Of a stretch of 64,000 nt of DNA, positions 56,531-64,000 are shown in pieces. The notes beneath the pieces are model-generated. The model saw nothing but the letters and a program-made list of their open reading frames with translations, did not search any database and had not been told where the DNA came from. Source of the DNA: Endozoicomonas sp. SCSIO W0465 (GTDB lineage Bacteria; Pseudomonadota; Gammaproteobacteria; Pseudomonadales; Endozoicomonadaceae); the NCBI RefSeq assembly GCF_023716865.1, contig NZ_CP092417.1, forward strand, positions 1,094,001 through 1,158,000, read 5' to 3'. Every line of letters begins with the position of its first letter. Within the stretch, counting starts at the first letter, position 1. The translations under genes were made by a program, and so were the position numbers.

Positions 56531-56639
56531 GCCGGTATTGAAAATAACATTTACCTATATAAAGCTAGTTGCTGTAGGGTGGGATTCAAGGTGGAAAATA
56601 AAAAATAGGGGAAGATAATCCCCTATTAAGTTTGAGACA

Positions 56640-57080
56640 CTATAGACGTACTGAAGCAGGTTTATCCCGATCAGTATTGCATTCAACACAAAGTTGCCAT
56701 CCATTAGCGATCAGCAATCCGCCAACGGTGCCCCATAGCGGACCAATCGGTGTCAAGGCACCCACAAAGAATCCTGCCACGCTGCCAATTCCGGCTTTGG
56801 TAAAATATGGCGGTAACATTTCATGAATATGTCTGGAGATATAATCCACAAGCTTAACCGATCGATCATATAAACTTTTGAAAATACTTGAGATGCTGTT
56901 CCATACAGAATGCTCTTCACTGGAACGGTAAGACATATGACTTTTGCTAAAAAAGTTGCTGATATTTCTCCCAAAGCTGGAACCACTTTTCTTACTGTGG
57001 CTATGGGATTCCCTGGTACCGGGGATTGATGCGGAGAAATTACTGCCTATAGGTTGGTCTGTTGGAAACATTTTGAGCAC
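56640..57080 (-). CDS. Uncharacterised protein with glycine-zipper membrane segment
   Basis: The 146-residue protein is Ser-rich at the N-terminus (HSHSKKSGSSFGRNISNFFS). Near residue 95 it has a hydrophobic glycine-rich stretch AGIGSVAGFFVGALTPIGPL and WGTVGGLLIANGWQL, like glycine-zipper membrane proteins. ATGs at 57080 and 57071 are possible starts. No signal peptide is obvious. No family recognised. A toxin-, effector- or membrane-associated role would be speculation. Confidence 0.5.
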   Translation of the reverse strand: MLKMFPTDQPIGSNFSASIPGTRESHSHSKKSGSSFGRNISNFFSKSHMSYRSSEEHSVWNSISSIFKSLYDRSVKLVDYISRHIHEMLPPYFTKAGIGSVAGFFVGALTPIGPLWGTVGGLLIANGWQLCVECNTDRDKPASVRL

Positions 57081-57241
57081 ACTTTTTAATTCACTTTGAT
57101 ACTTCAGACCTAATTAGACAATTAAGGTTCCCATTTTGTTTGAAAAGTTAATTGATCATGGCCTGACGGTTAGAAAAACAGATCTTCACAGGGGAGAGTA
57201 AGTTTTGTTGATTTACCGGGATATCCTGAATTTGTGGGAAT

Positions 57242-57595
57242 TTATAAGCACCCGGTAATTGAGTACCACTCGCTGATACTCTCAACTTCTTCTTCTGATA
57301 ACAGCCTGGCAATATTATTCATAGGCTGGTGAGTGGATCTTGAGCCGTTTCGGTAGTATTGCAGTTGCTTAACCATATATTCTTTTTTCTGACAGGCCAG
57401 ATTAGGGTTATATGGCGTTGTACCGATGCCGGTTGGGCCATGGCATCCTGCGCAGAGCAGCATTGCCTTTGCCTGTGCTGCTTCAAGGTGTCTGGGTGGC
57501 GGCTGAATTTGGGTGGCAGACTGTTGGTCAGTACATCCAGCCAGCGAAAAAACAGCGGCTAAGACTATTTTTTTGATTTTTACAATTATTTTCAT
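57242..57595 (-). CDS. Class I cytochrome c lipoprotein
   Basis: The 117-residue protein starts with a lipoprotein signal peptide, with lipobox LAGC at about 18-21. One haem site Cys48-x2-Cys51-His52 (LLCAGCHGPTG) and a likely axial Met in THQPMNNIARLLSEEEVESI make it a small monohaem cytochrome c of the c4/c553 kind (Pfam Cytochrome_C). It is expected to be membrane-anchored and periplasmic, passing electrons to an oxidase. No partner genes lie next to it. The ISKra4-like element begins about 165 bp upstream. Confidence 0.85.
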   Translation of the reverse strand: MKIIVKIKKIVLAAVFSLAGCTDQQSATQIQPPPRHLEAAQAKAMLLCAGCHGPTGIGTTPYNPNLACQKKEYMVKQLQYYRNGSRSTHQPMNNIARLLSEEEVESISEWYSITGCL

Positions 57596-57759
57596 CAGAC
57601 CATCAACTTCACTAAATTGAGGGGACCAGCTTGAGGTAAAGTGACTTATGTAATGTGTAGTTCGCTGTGCACCGAAACCTTTCTACGTTCACCAATGCAT
57701 GTTAGAGCCTGTTGACGATTCGTTGCAAGTTCTCAATACCCTGAGATCAATCAAACGAA

Positions 57760-59154
57760 GGGTGCTCTCTCGGGTTAATAGCTGACTTAGCAATCAAGTA
57801 AAACTTTGCCTGACATAACGTTAGACCACAGTTGTTCCCAGCGTCCCTTGCTATGGATAAGAGACCTTGTTTCCAGCAGTACTTCTGCCCCGGCTAATTT
57901 CCACCTCATTCCTGAACTGCATAGCCGTTGTTTGACCAATGTCTTACATGCTGCTTCTGTGACTCCGGAACCGATCGGCCAGTTGTGCTCCAGAGCCTCT
58001 TGATACTTCATTAAGTGATGATTGTTGGTAAAGTAGGTCACTGCCTTGTAACGCTTTTCTATCAGTGCCGTCGTCTTTTTCGGGAGTTCTGCTGATTCAA
58101 TCTCCTTCAGTATTTTCCTGGCCGCACCGCATGTGTGTTTCAAGTTATGGAGCCTATCTTCTAACCAGACCTTTCTCCTGGCTTTACTGTCCGGAAATAA
58201 TGCTTTTGCTGCCCCGGCCAAGTATTCCGAGGCATGATAAAAATCGAGTATCTGAGCAGAGGTATGCTTCGTCAGATAGCACCAGTTTTCTTTAGCCCCA
58301 TCAGCGACCCCCACATAAGTCGCTTGTGGGTAAAGGCGTTTTAGTTTTGCAATCTCCTCGTCCAGTTTGCCCATAAAGCTTTGCTTGCCATATTCAGGTG
58401 AGCTGGCGGTATAAATAGTGTGCAATCGATCACCATTGGCCGAGTAAAGACTCAGGGTTCCACACATCGCTTCTCTCCAGCCGTGTTCACAGAGCAACAT
58501 GCAGGTGCCATCCAGACCTATGGCAATGGTTTCGACAGGTTCTGGCAGGAGCGGCAAGTCATATTCGATGTCATTCTGGTCTTCAATTAATGCACCTACC
58601 CTGTCGGATAAATGCTTGATATACGAGTTAGACAGAGTTCTTTGATGGTTGGTTGCAAAGTCTTCTTTAACAGCAGGAGCGGGCATCTGACTGTATTTCC
58701 AAGCGAGTGTTTTGGCAAACTTGGGGGTAGCTGAGCCGACAATACCGGTGCGAAGATCAAGAGGCGCCAGCGTAACACCACCTCTGCCCCCCTGATAAAC
58801 AGAACGTTCCATAGGCACACATCCATACATGGTTTCATATCGCTTCAGCACCTTTCCCTTGTAACTCCACTTCTGCTGGTTTACGACAATGGGGTCTTTG
58901 TTGGGTGGTTCAAACAGTTCAAGCAACTCTTTTGTTCCGAGCTGTCCTGCTTCATTCAATGCTCGCTGCAGTCCATCTTCAAGATCCAGCATGTTGCCAG
59001 ATTCAATGGGTACTTCAATTTGCAACACAATGGTTTTTGGTTTACGGGCAACGACAGAAGCAGGCATGGCGACAGATTACGACTGTGAAAGATGGTTCCC
59101 ATAATAGTCGTGATTGGGGTGCACATAGGTTTCAATTATTCAGAGAGAACACCC
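57760..59154 (-). mobile_element. ISKra4-like insertion sequence
   Basis: The element is 1395 bp, with imperfect inverted ends GGGTGCTCTCTCGG at 57760 and the complement of GGGTGTTCTCTCTG ending at 59154. The 8-bp target duplication CAAACGAA lies at 57752-57759 and 59155-59162. It sits between the cytochrome c gene and the M48 protease gene, leaving only 19 bp to the protease stop. Confidence 0.87.
57787..59067 (-). CDS. ISKra4-family transposase
   Basis: The 426-residue transposase matches the ISKra4 family by the N-terminal KRYETMYGCVPMERSVYQGG and GGVTLAPLDLRTGIVGSATP. The catalytic core has ETIAIGLDGTCMLL, TYVGVADGAKENW, ILDFYHASEYLAGAAKALFP, and the C-terminal YQEALEHNWPIGSGVTEAAC with the final Glu. 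The frame is open and the ends with TSD are clear, so the copy may be active. It is the only copy in this window. Confidence 0.88.
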   Translation of the reverse strand: MPASVVARKPKTIVLQIEVPIESGNMLDLEDGLQRALNEAGQLGTKELLELFEPPNKDPIVVNQQKWSYKGKVLKRYETMYGCVPMERSVYQGGRGGVTLAPLDLRTGIVGSATPKFAKTLAWKYSQMPAPAVKEDFATNHQRTLSNSYIKHLSDRVGALIEDQNDIEYDLPLLPEPVETIAIGLDGTCMLLCEHGWREAMCGTLSLYSANGDRLHTIYTASSPEYGKQSFMGKLDEEIAKLKRLYPQATYVGVADGAKENWCYLTKHTSAQILDFYHASEYLAGAAKALFPDSKARRKVWLEDRLHNLKHTCGAARKILKEIESAELPKKTTALIEKRYKAVTYFTNNHHLMKYQEALEHNWPIGSGVTEAACKTLVKQRLCSSGMRWKLAGAEVLLETRSLIHSKGRWEQLWSNVMSGKVLLDC

Positions 59155-59173
59155 CAAACGAATACGGGCCAGT

Positions 59174-60208
59174 TTACAACGTATATTCCAGCCCCAGCCC
59201 AAGTACCTGTGGTTTGTTTGAGTAGTATTCCTGTAATGCGTTTTCATGCTGTTTCAAGGCATTCATGCGAGTTTTGTTGGTTGGATGTGTTGAAAGGAAT
59301 ATATTGACCACTTCTCGCAGGTTTCCACTAAAGGCAGATATCCTGCCCCAGACTCTGGAACATTCGGAAGGATCATATCCAGCCAATGCTGTCAGATAGA
59401 TGCCTATTTCATCAGCCTGGGCTTCACGATTCTGGAAAATTGAGTTGGTAAAAGGAATACTGGCGAGGGCCTTCAGATTAAGAAAAATGAAATCACTTAA
59501 ACCCTGACCCACGTGTTTTGCCAGTACATGCCCCATTTCATGGCCCAGGATACAAGCCATACCGGCCTGATTTTTAGCCAGTGGAAAAAACGAGTGATAA
59601 ACAGCGATATTATAGCCACTGGTTGCAAAGGCATTGGGCGCCCTCATATCCATATGAGTGATTGTCCAGTAATGGGCGGGGACATCAAAAACCTGCTCAA
59701 CAATGGCTTTTAAACGTTTGGAAACCGGGTCAAGAAACTCTGAGTACTTCTGCTTTAGCCCGGAGGATGGCTCTTCATGCAAAACCCAATCATGCCATTG
59801 TGAATATGTGTATACTCCCCAGGAAAGTGGTCGGGAAAGGTAATCAAAAGGTGTCTTTAAATACGTTCGGGATACGATGGACAGAGTCCCCAACGCAGCC
59901 CCGGTGCGTAATGCGCTGATCGTAAAATCAACAAATAAGGGGCTGGCATTGCCTGTTGTAAGACCATCCCAGCTGATCCCGATCATCGAACCAACAATAC
60001 CACCGGCAATTGATGCAAGGCCATTATCTTCAAATTCTTCAAGCAGGCTTCGATCAACAACCTGATGGAGTTTATTGATAACCATATCTTCTCGATTTAA
60101 TGAATGAACTTCTTCATTCACATAGGCGTTGGAGAAGCAGGAGATAAAAAACATACACAAAGAAAGCATGATGATGGATAAGCGTCTGACTCTGGAAAAC
60201 ATGTTCAA
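59174..60208 (-). CDS. M48-family zinc metalloprotease, exported
   Basis: The 344-residue protein has a signal peptide (SIIMLSLCMFFISCFSNA). The zinc site is His223-Glu224-x2-His227 (LGHEMGHVLAKHV), with the third ligand Glu in QNREAQADEIGIYL. FATSGYNIAVYHSFFPLA precedes it, and FLSTHPTNKTRMNALKQH near the end is typical of the M48 BepA/LoiP/Oma1 group. A glycine-rich segment (ASIAGGIVGSMIG) near residue 65 might associate with membrane. Likely a periplasmic envelope-quality protease. An IS lies 19 bp downstream of the stop. Confidence 0.87.
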   Translation of the reverse strand: MNMFSRVRRLSIIMLSLCMFFISCFSNAYVNEEVHSLNREDMVINKLHQVVDRSLLEEFEDNGLASIAGGIVGSMIGISWDGLTTGNASPLFVDFTISALRTGAALGTLSIVSRTYLKTPFDYLSRPLSWGVYTYSQWHDWVLHEEPSSGLKQKYSEFLDPVSKRLKAIVEQVFDVPAHYWTITHMDMRAPNAFATSGYNIAVYHSFFPLAKNQAGMACILGHEMGHVLAKHVGQGLSDFIFLNLKALASIPFTNSIFQNREAQADEIGIYLTALAGYDPSECSRVWGRISAFSGNLREVVNIFLSTHPTNKTRMNALKQHENALQEYYSNKPQVLGLGLEYTL

Positions 60209-60364
60209 TCCTCAAAGATCTTTTGAGCAAGTCAGACCAATAAAAAATATATTAGTTCCATCATGCTATTGAGTCAGAGGATGTCATTGACCCGTTTTGA
60301 CTTTCTTGATTTGCTTGACAGGTTACGTCTTCACGCAACCTCTGCTGATGCTGGTAATGGCTAC

Positions 60365-62395
60365 TCAGGCTCCAATGGATTTATACAGGGCGTCCAACCC
60401 CATTTTGCCCGCCATTTTTTTGGTTTCCTGACGGGATGATTCATCAAAGCCCGTATACACCAGGTCTTCCTGTGGCAACTCATCCAGGAAGCGGCTGGGC
60501 ATCGTATCAATGATCTCGCCAAACTGCTTTCTTTGCCCGGCCAGTGTCATGGTCAGTGATTTCCGGGCCCGGGTAATACCGACATAAGTAAGACGACGCT
60601 CTTCCTCAATATTATCTTCTTCAATACTGGTTCGGTGCGGCAGCAACTCTTCTTCCATCCCCATCATAAAGACATGGGGATACTCAAGGCCTTTGGAGGC
60701 ATGGAGCGTCAGTAGCTGAACACGGTCGGCATCTTCCTCTTCCTCATTGCGTTCCAGCATATCCCGCAAAATCAGCCGGGCAATGGCATCTTCAACGGTT
60801 CTGTCTTCGTCACCCCGTTCCAGGGTTTGCTGCAGGGCATCCACCAGAAACCAGACATTGGCCATGCGCTTTTCAGCCTGGGTTGGCGTTGAGGAGTGCT
60901 GCATCAGCCAGTTTTCATAATCGGTATCGGCAATCATTTCTCGAACCACCTGCATTGGGTCTTCGCTGGTTTGCAGCCGTCGTGAAACGTCGTCCATCCA
61001 CCCGGTAAAGCGTCGCAGCCTGTCGACATACTGAGGGGCCAGGTCCTCTGCAAGGGCGGCTTCTTCACAGGCTTTGTACATACTGATGTGGTGCTTGTTG
61101 GCGTAGTTGCCCAGCTTCTCCAGTGTCGATGGACCGATCTCCCGCTTGGGGGTATTCACCACCCGTAGAAAAGCATTGTCATCGTCCTGGTTAATCAGCA
61201 GGCGCAGATAGGCCATGATGTCTTTCACTTCCGCCCGGGCAAAGAAAGAAGTGCCGCCATTAATGTGATAAGGAATACCATGATGCTGAAGTTTCAGCTC
61301 CAGCAACCGCGACTGGAAATTTCCCCGGTAGAGGACAGCATAATCTTTGTAGCGGTTATCGTGGCGAAGTTTGTGGGCGATGATCTCTGTGGCAATACGT
61401 TCACACTCCATTTCGTCGTTTCGACATTTGATGACGCGAATTTCATCCCCAACCCCCATCTCACTCCATAATGTTTTTTCAAACACATGGGGGTTGTTGG
61501 CAATCAACGTATTTGCTGCCTTCAGAATACGGCTGGTGGAACGGTAATTCTGCTCCAGCTTGATCACCTTTAAGCTGGGATAATCTTCTTTCAGCTGCGC
61601 CAGATTTTCCGGTTTGGCACCACGCCAGGCATAGATAGACTGGTCATCATCACCCACTACGGTCAATTTACGACGGTCGCCCACCAGTCGCTTGACTAGC
61701 TCGTACTGGGCACCATTGGTGTCCTGGTACTCATCCACCAGCATATAGTGAACTTTGTCCTGCCAGCGTTGCTGGACCTGTGGGTAATGTCTGAATAACT
61801 CCACCGGTTTCATGATCAGGTCATCAAAGTCCACGGAGTTGTAGGCTTTCAGCATGCGGTTATAGTGTTCATAGACAATCGCTGCAGACTGCTCCCAGGG
61901 CTGCCTCGCCATCTGTAACGCCTGTGCCGGAGTGATCAGATCATTTTTCCAGTTGGAGATGCAGTGCTGAATCTGATCCACACCGTTATCATCTGCCGAG
62001 GCATCCCGCTGCATCAGATCGGTAATCAGTGATCGGGCATCCTGCTGGTCAAAAATTGAAAACCCGGGTTTATAGCCCAGAATCTGGTATTCACGGCGGA
62101 TAATATTCAGGCCAAGGTTATGGAACGTAGAAACCGTTAGCCCTGAAGAGGCTCTGCCTTTTACCAGCTTGCCAACCCGCTCTTTCATTTCCCGGGCGGC
62201 TTTGTTGGTAAAGGTAACGGCCACGATGTTTTTGGCGCTGATACCGCACTGTTGAATCAGGTAGGCAATTTTGGTGGTAATAACACTGGTTTTACCACTA
62301 CCAGCACCGGCCAGTACCAGCAGTGGGGTATCGATATACTTTACGGCCTCAGCCTGTCGATCATTGAGTCTTTGCACGCGTTCTGTTTCAGGCAA
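60365..62395 (-). CDS. rep: ATP-dependent DNA helicase Rep
   Basis: The 676-residue UvrD/Rep superfamily 1A helicase unwinds 3'-5' and helps replication forks pass protein blocks. Motif I is GAGSGKT at about 30-36, then AVTFTNKAAREMKERV, DEYQDTNGAQYELVKRLV, VVGDDDQSIYAWRGAKPENL, LEQNYRSTSRILKAAN, LLTLHASKGLEYPHVFMMGM and EERRLTYVGITRARKSLTMT. Length and YALLYRG-type motifs fit Rep, not UvrD. It is monocistronic, with a fold-back repeat upstream. Confidence 0.94.
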   Translation of the reverse strand: MPETERVQRLNDRQAEAVKYIDTPLLVLAGAGSGKTSVITTKIAYLIQQCGISAKNIVAVTFTNKAAREMKERVGKLVKGRASSGLTVSTFHNLGLNIIRREYQILGYKPGFSIFDQQDARSLITDLMQRDASADDNGVDQIQHCISNWKNDLITPAQALQMARQPWEQSAAIVYEHYNRMLKAYNSVDFDDLIMKPVELFRHYPQVQQRWQDKVHYMLVDEYQDTNGAQYELVKRLVGDRRKLTVVGDDDQSIYAWRGAKPENLAQLKEDYPSLKVIKLEQNYRSTSRILKAANTLIANNPHVFEKTLWSEMGVGDEIRVIKCRNDEMECERIATEIIAHKLRHDNRYKDYAVLYRGNFQSRLLELKLQHHGIPYHINGGTSFFARAEVKDIMAYLRLLINQDDDNAFLRVVNTPKREIGPSTLEKLGNYANKHHISMYKACEEAALAEDLAPQYVDRLRRFTGWMDDVSRRLQTSEDPMQVVREMIADTDYENWLMQHSSTPTQAEKRMANVWFLVDALQQTLERGDEDRTVEDAIARLILRDMLERNEEEEDADRVQLLTLHASKGLEYPHVFMMGMEEELLPHRTSIEEDNIEEERRLTYVGITRARKSLTMTLAGQRKQFGEIIDTMPSRFLDELPQEDLVYTGFDESSRQETKKMAGKMGLDALYKSIGA

Positions 62396-62469
62396 GTCAT
62401 GGGAGAGAAGTGTCCCAGTATACCAAGGTTAGGGGAGAGGGTGATATGACGGGTCTTCAGACAAATGCA

Positions 62470-62634
62470 TAAGTAGCTAACCATATGAAATCATATATTT
62501 CTGACTCCTTGTGCCGGCACCCTGCTTCGTTACAACTCCGGTCACATAGCTACGGCTATGCTCCCTCCGTTGTGCCTCGCATAGTACCAGCCCAAGTAGC
62601 CAGAAATATTCGATTCCATATGGCCAGCTACTTA
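62470..62634. repeat. 165-bp fold-back repeat (MITE-like)
   Basis: Imperfect inverted ends of about 32 bp: AAGTAGCTAACCATATGAAA at 62471 against the complement of the sequence ending AGCTACTT at 62633, with only a few mismatches. Between them are shorter palindromes, including CATAGC-TACG-GCTATG near 62552. No gene is inside. The unit lies between rep and the SDR gene. No clear target duplication was seen. Confidence 0.75.
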
Positions 62635-62647
62635 AAGGGAATTACGT

Positions 62648-62682
62648 AAACTCTGCTTCTATTCCGGATTGAAGCAGAGTTT
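62648..62682 (-). terminator. Hairpin downstream of the SDR gene
   Basis: A perfect 12-bp stem, AAACTCTGCTTC/GAAGCAGAGTTT, with an 11-base loop lies just after the SDR stop on the reverse strand. The T run beyond is short, but the position fits an intrinsic terminator. Confidence 0.65.
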
Positions 62683-62704
62683 GATGTGGCTGATACGGCC
62701 ACAG

Positions 62705-63466
62705 TTAGAGTTTTAACCCACCATCCAGCTCTAAAACCCGTCCATTGTAATAATCATTTTCAAAAATAAAGCCAACAGTTTGAGCAATCTCTTCCGGTGT
62801 ACCCATCCGTCCAACGGGAATGCCAGCAGTTAACCTGGCTTTGGCTTCAGGCTTCATGCTGCCGGTCATTGCTGTTTCAATCACCCCCGGGGCAATGGCT
62901 GCACAACGGATGCCGTATTTAGCCAGTTCTTTCGACCAGGTCACCGTCATGGCTGAGACACCGGCTTTGGCAGCGGAGTAGTTACTTTGTCCAAAGTTTC
63001 CTTCACGGGCAATGCTGGCGATATTGACAATAACGCCTTGTGAACCACTGTCGATCATACTGGCGGCGACTTCACGGCCGCAGAGGAATACCCCGGTCAG
63101 GTTAACATTAATCACGGACTGCCATTTGTCGAAGGAGAGTTTGCCAGTCACTTTACCGTCTTTGGCTTTGATCAGCAGACCATCCCTGAGAATACCGGCG
63201 TTGTTTATCAGGCCGTTCAATGGGCCGAGTTCCGCACAGGCTTTCTGAACAGCCGCTTCAACCTGGGCCTCCTCAGCAACGTTCGCTGGCAGTGCTACGG
63301 CACTGACACCTTTTGCACGACAGAGTTCTGCTGCTTGATGAAGTTCGGGCGTATCAAGGTCGATAAGACCCAAATTGGCACCACGCTCTGCAAACCAGTT
63401 GGCCATTGCCAGGCCAAGTCCTCTGGCGGCACCGGTGATCAGGATATTTTTATTTTTGATGTTCAT
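62705..63466 (-). CDS. SDR-family oxidoreductase (FabG-like)
   Basis: The 253-residue classical short-chain dehydrogenase has the cofactor motif TGAARGLG at about 11-18, with Asp-rich strand LIDLD after it favouring NAD(H). It also has NNAG at about 88-91 and the catalytic Ser151-Tyr163-Lys167 (IASIAREGN, SNYSAAKAGV). APGVIETAMTGSM and the C-terminal VLELDGGLKL are typical. It resembles 3-oxoacyl-ACP reductases and 3-hydroxyacyl-CoA dehydrogenases, but the substrate cannot be fixed. Single gene with its own terminator. Confidence 0.88.
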   Translation of the reverse strand: MNIKNKNILITGAARGLGLAMANWFAERGANLGLIDLDTPELHQAAELCRAKGVSAVALPANVAEEAQVEAAVQKACAELGPLNGLINNAGILRDGLLIKAKDGKVTGKLSFDKWQSVINVNLTGVFLCGREVAASMIDSGSQGVIVNIASIAREGNFGQSNYSAAKAGVSAMTVTWSKELAKYGIRCAAIAPGVIETAMTGSMKPEAKARLTAGIPVGRMGTPEEIAQTVGFIFENDYYNGRVLELDGGLKL

Positions 63467-63633
63467 AATTGTTCTTATTCTTTGTTGCCAAGGGGTTCGG
63501 TGATTATCCTGAAACGATTTCGAACAAAAGACAACGTTCTTATCGCTTGTTGATAATAAATCTCATTCCCATATAATGCGATCCAACGCGTCATCAGTGG
63601 CTGATTCTTCAACAGCGACTTGATAATAAACGA

Positions 63634-64000
63634 GGCTCTTTTCCAATTCCAGACTGCTATGTAACCAGCAAGTTGACTAAGGGCTGAAGAAGACTTTTGC
63701 CTCTTCGGCCAATATTATGCAAAAACTCAAAAAAGCCAAGGTAAAGGGGTAAAGCCTCTTGGGATATTCCCCTGTGAGGCCTTAGCCACGAGCGTAGAAG
63801 TGACCAAAACCCCTCCATAGTATTAACATGCACCTCGTAAATACCGTCTTTGTCATCATCACGAGCATACTCACCTTTGCCGTGACAGACCGTTTTATGT
63901 CTGAAGCCCCAGCTTTCAAGGTCATCATAGATGTTGTATTCATCGGTATAAATCTGGCTCTGTGGGGCTACGTGTTTCTTGATAAATGGTTCGATTGTCG
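63634..64000 (-). mobile_element. IS1595-type element, partial at window edge
   Basis: The left end begins GGCTCTTTTCCAATTCCAGA at 63634, and the element runs off the window. The end matches the MITE ends at 12319 and 12477 in about 20 of the first 25 positions. It encodes the transposase fragment below. The other end and TSD are outside the window. Confidence 0.8.
63658..64000 (-). CDS. IS1595-family (ISXO2-like) transposase, C-terminal part
   Basis: This is read on the reverse strand from the window edge to a TAG at 63658-63660. It gives IYTDEYNIYDDLESWGFRHK, TVCHGKGEYARDDDKDGIYE, VHVNTMEGFWSLLRSWLRPH and RGISQEALPLYLGFFEFLHN, a typical ISXO2-like DDE C-terminus. The Asp of YTDEY and Glu of NTMEGFW are the expected catalytic residues. 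The N-terminal part lies outside the window. It belongs to a different subgroup from the IS1595-like copy at 4977-6017. Confidence 0.87.

Noticed and set aside
1..64000. CRISPR array, tRNA/rRNA genes or prophage
   Set aside because: No regular direct repeats with spacers, no recognisable cloverleaf or rRNA sequence, and no phage structural genes seen; repeats present are IS copies.

Overview
This window looks like the chromosome of a marine gammaproteobacterium. An Endozoicomonas-like member of the Oceanospirillales is my best guess, inferred from moderate GC content, dense and varied insertion sequences (IS), type IV pilus (T4P) genes beside nadE/coaE/pilD, and housekeeping genes such as rep, mpl, ubiX, argC and pfp. 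No rRNA, tRNA, CRISPR array or phage block was recognised.

Region 1 (1-18651) is the wreck of a T4P minor-pilin operon. Target-site duplications (TSDs) let it be reconstructed as fimT-pilV-pilW-(pilX lost)-pilY1. It has been broken by an IS701-like element at the pilV/pilW overlap, two IS1634-like copies, an IS1595-like element, two IS66-like copies, three IS50/Tn5-like copies and a 159-bp MITE. The insertions are nested up to three deep, and at least one inversion is recorded by swapped TSDs. The IS701-like transposase gene is now in four pieces.

Region 2 (19016-34161) holds two further minor-pilin sets, both less damaged. The first is fimT-pilV-pilW-pilX-pilY1-pilE (19016-27056), whose pilY1 carries a 1-nt frameshift. 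The second is fimT-pilV-pilW-pilX-pilE (27177-29998), which converges on a complete pilY1 (30122-33820) preceded by a small secreted-protein gene. A FimX-like c-di-GMP effector (34414) and the prepilin peptidase pilD (39053) lie nearby. Together these genes would build, prime and regulate type IV pili.

Region 3 (36775-56530) is mostly core metabolism and signalling: nadE, coaE, lrgAB, argC, a VWA protein with PPxY motifs, a signalling operon (hybrid kinase with three receivers, cheR, frameshifted cheB, diguanylate cyclase), PPi-type phosphofructokinase, mpl, ubiX and several uncharacterised genes.

Region 4 (56640-64000) holds a glycine-rich hydrophobic protein, a cytochrome c lipoprotein, an ISKra4-like element with clear TSDs, an M48 protease, rep helicase, a fold-back repeat, an SDR dehydrogenase, and at the right edge a partial IS1595-type element. 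The terminal repeat of that partial element matches the MITE in pilW.
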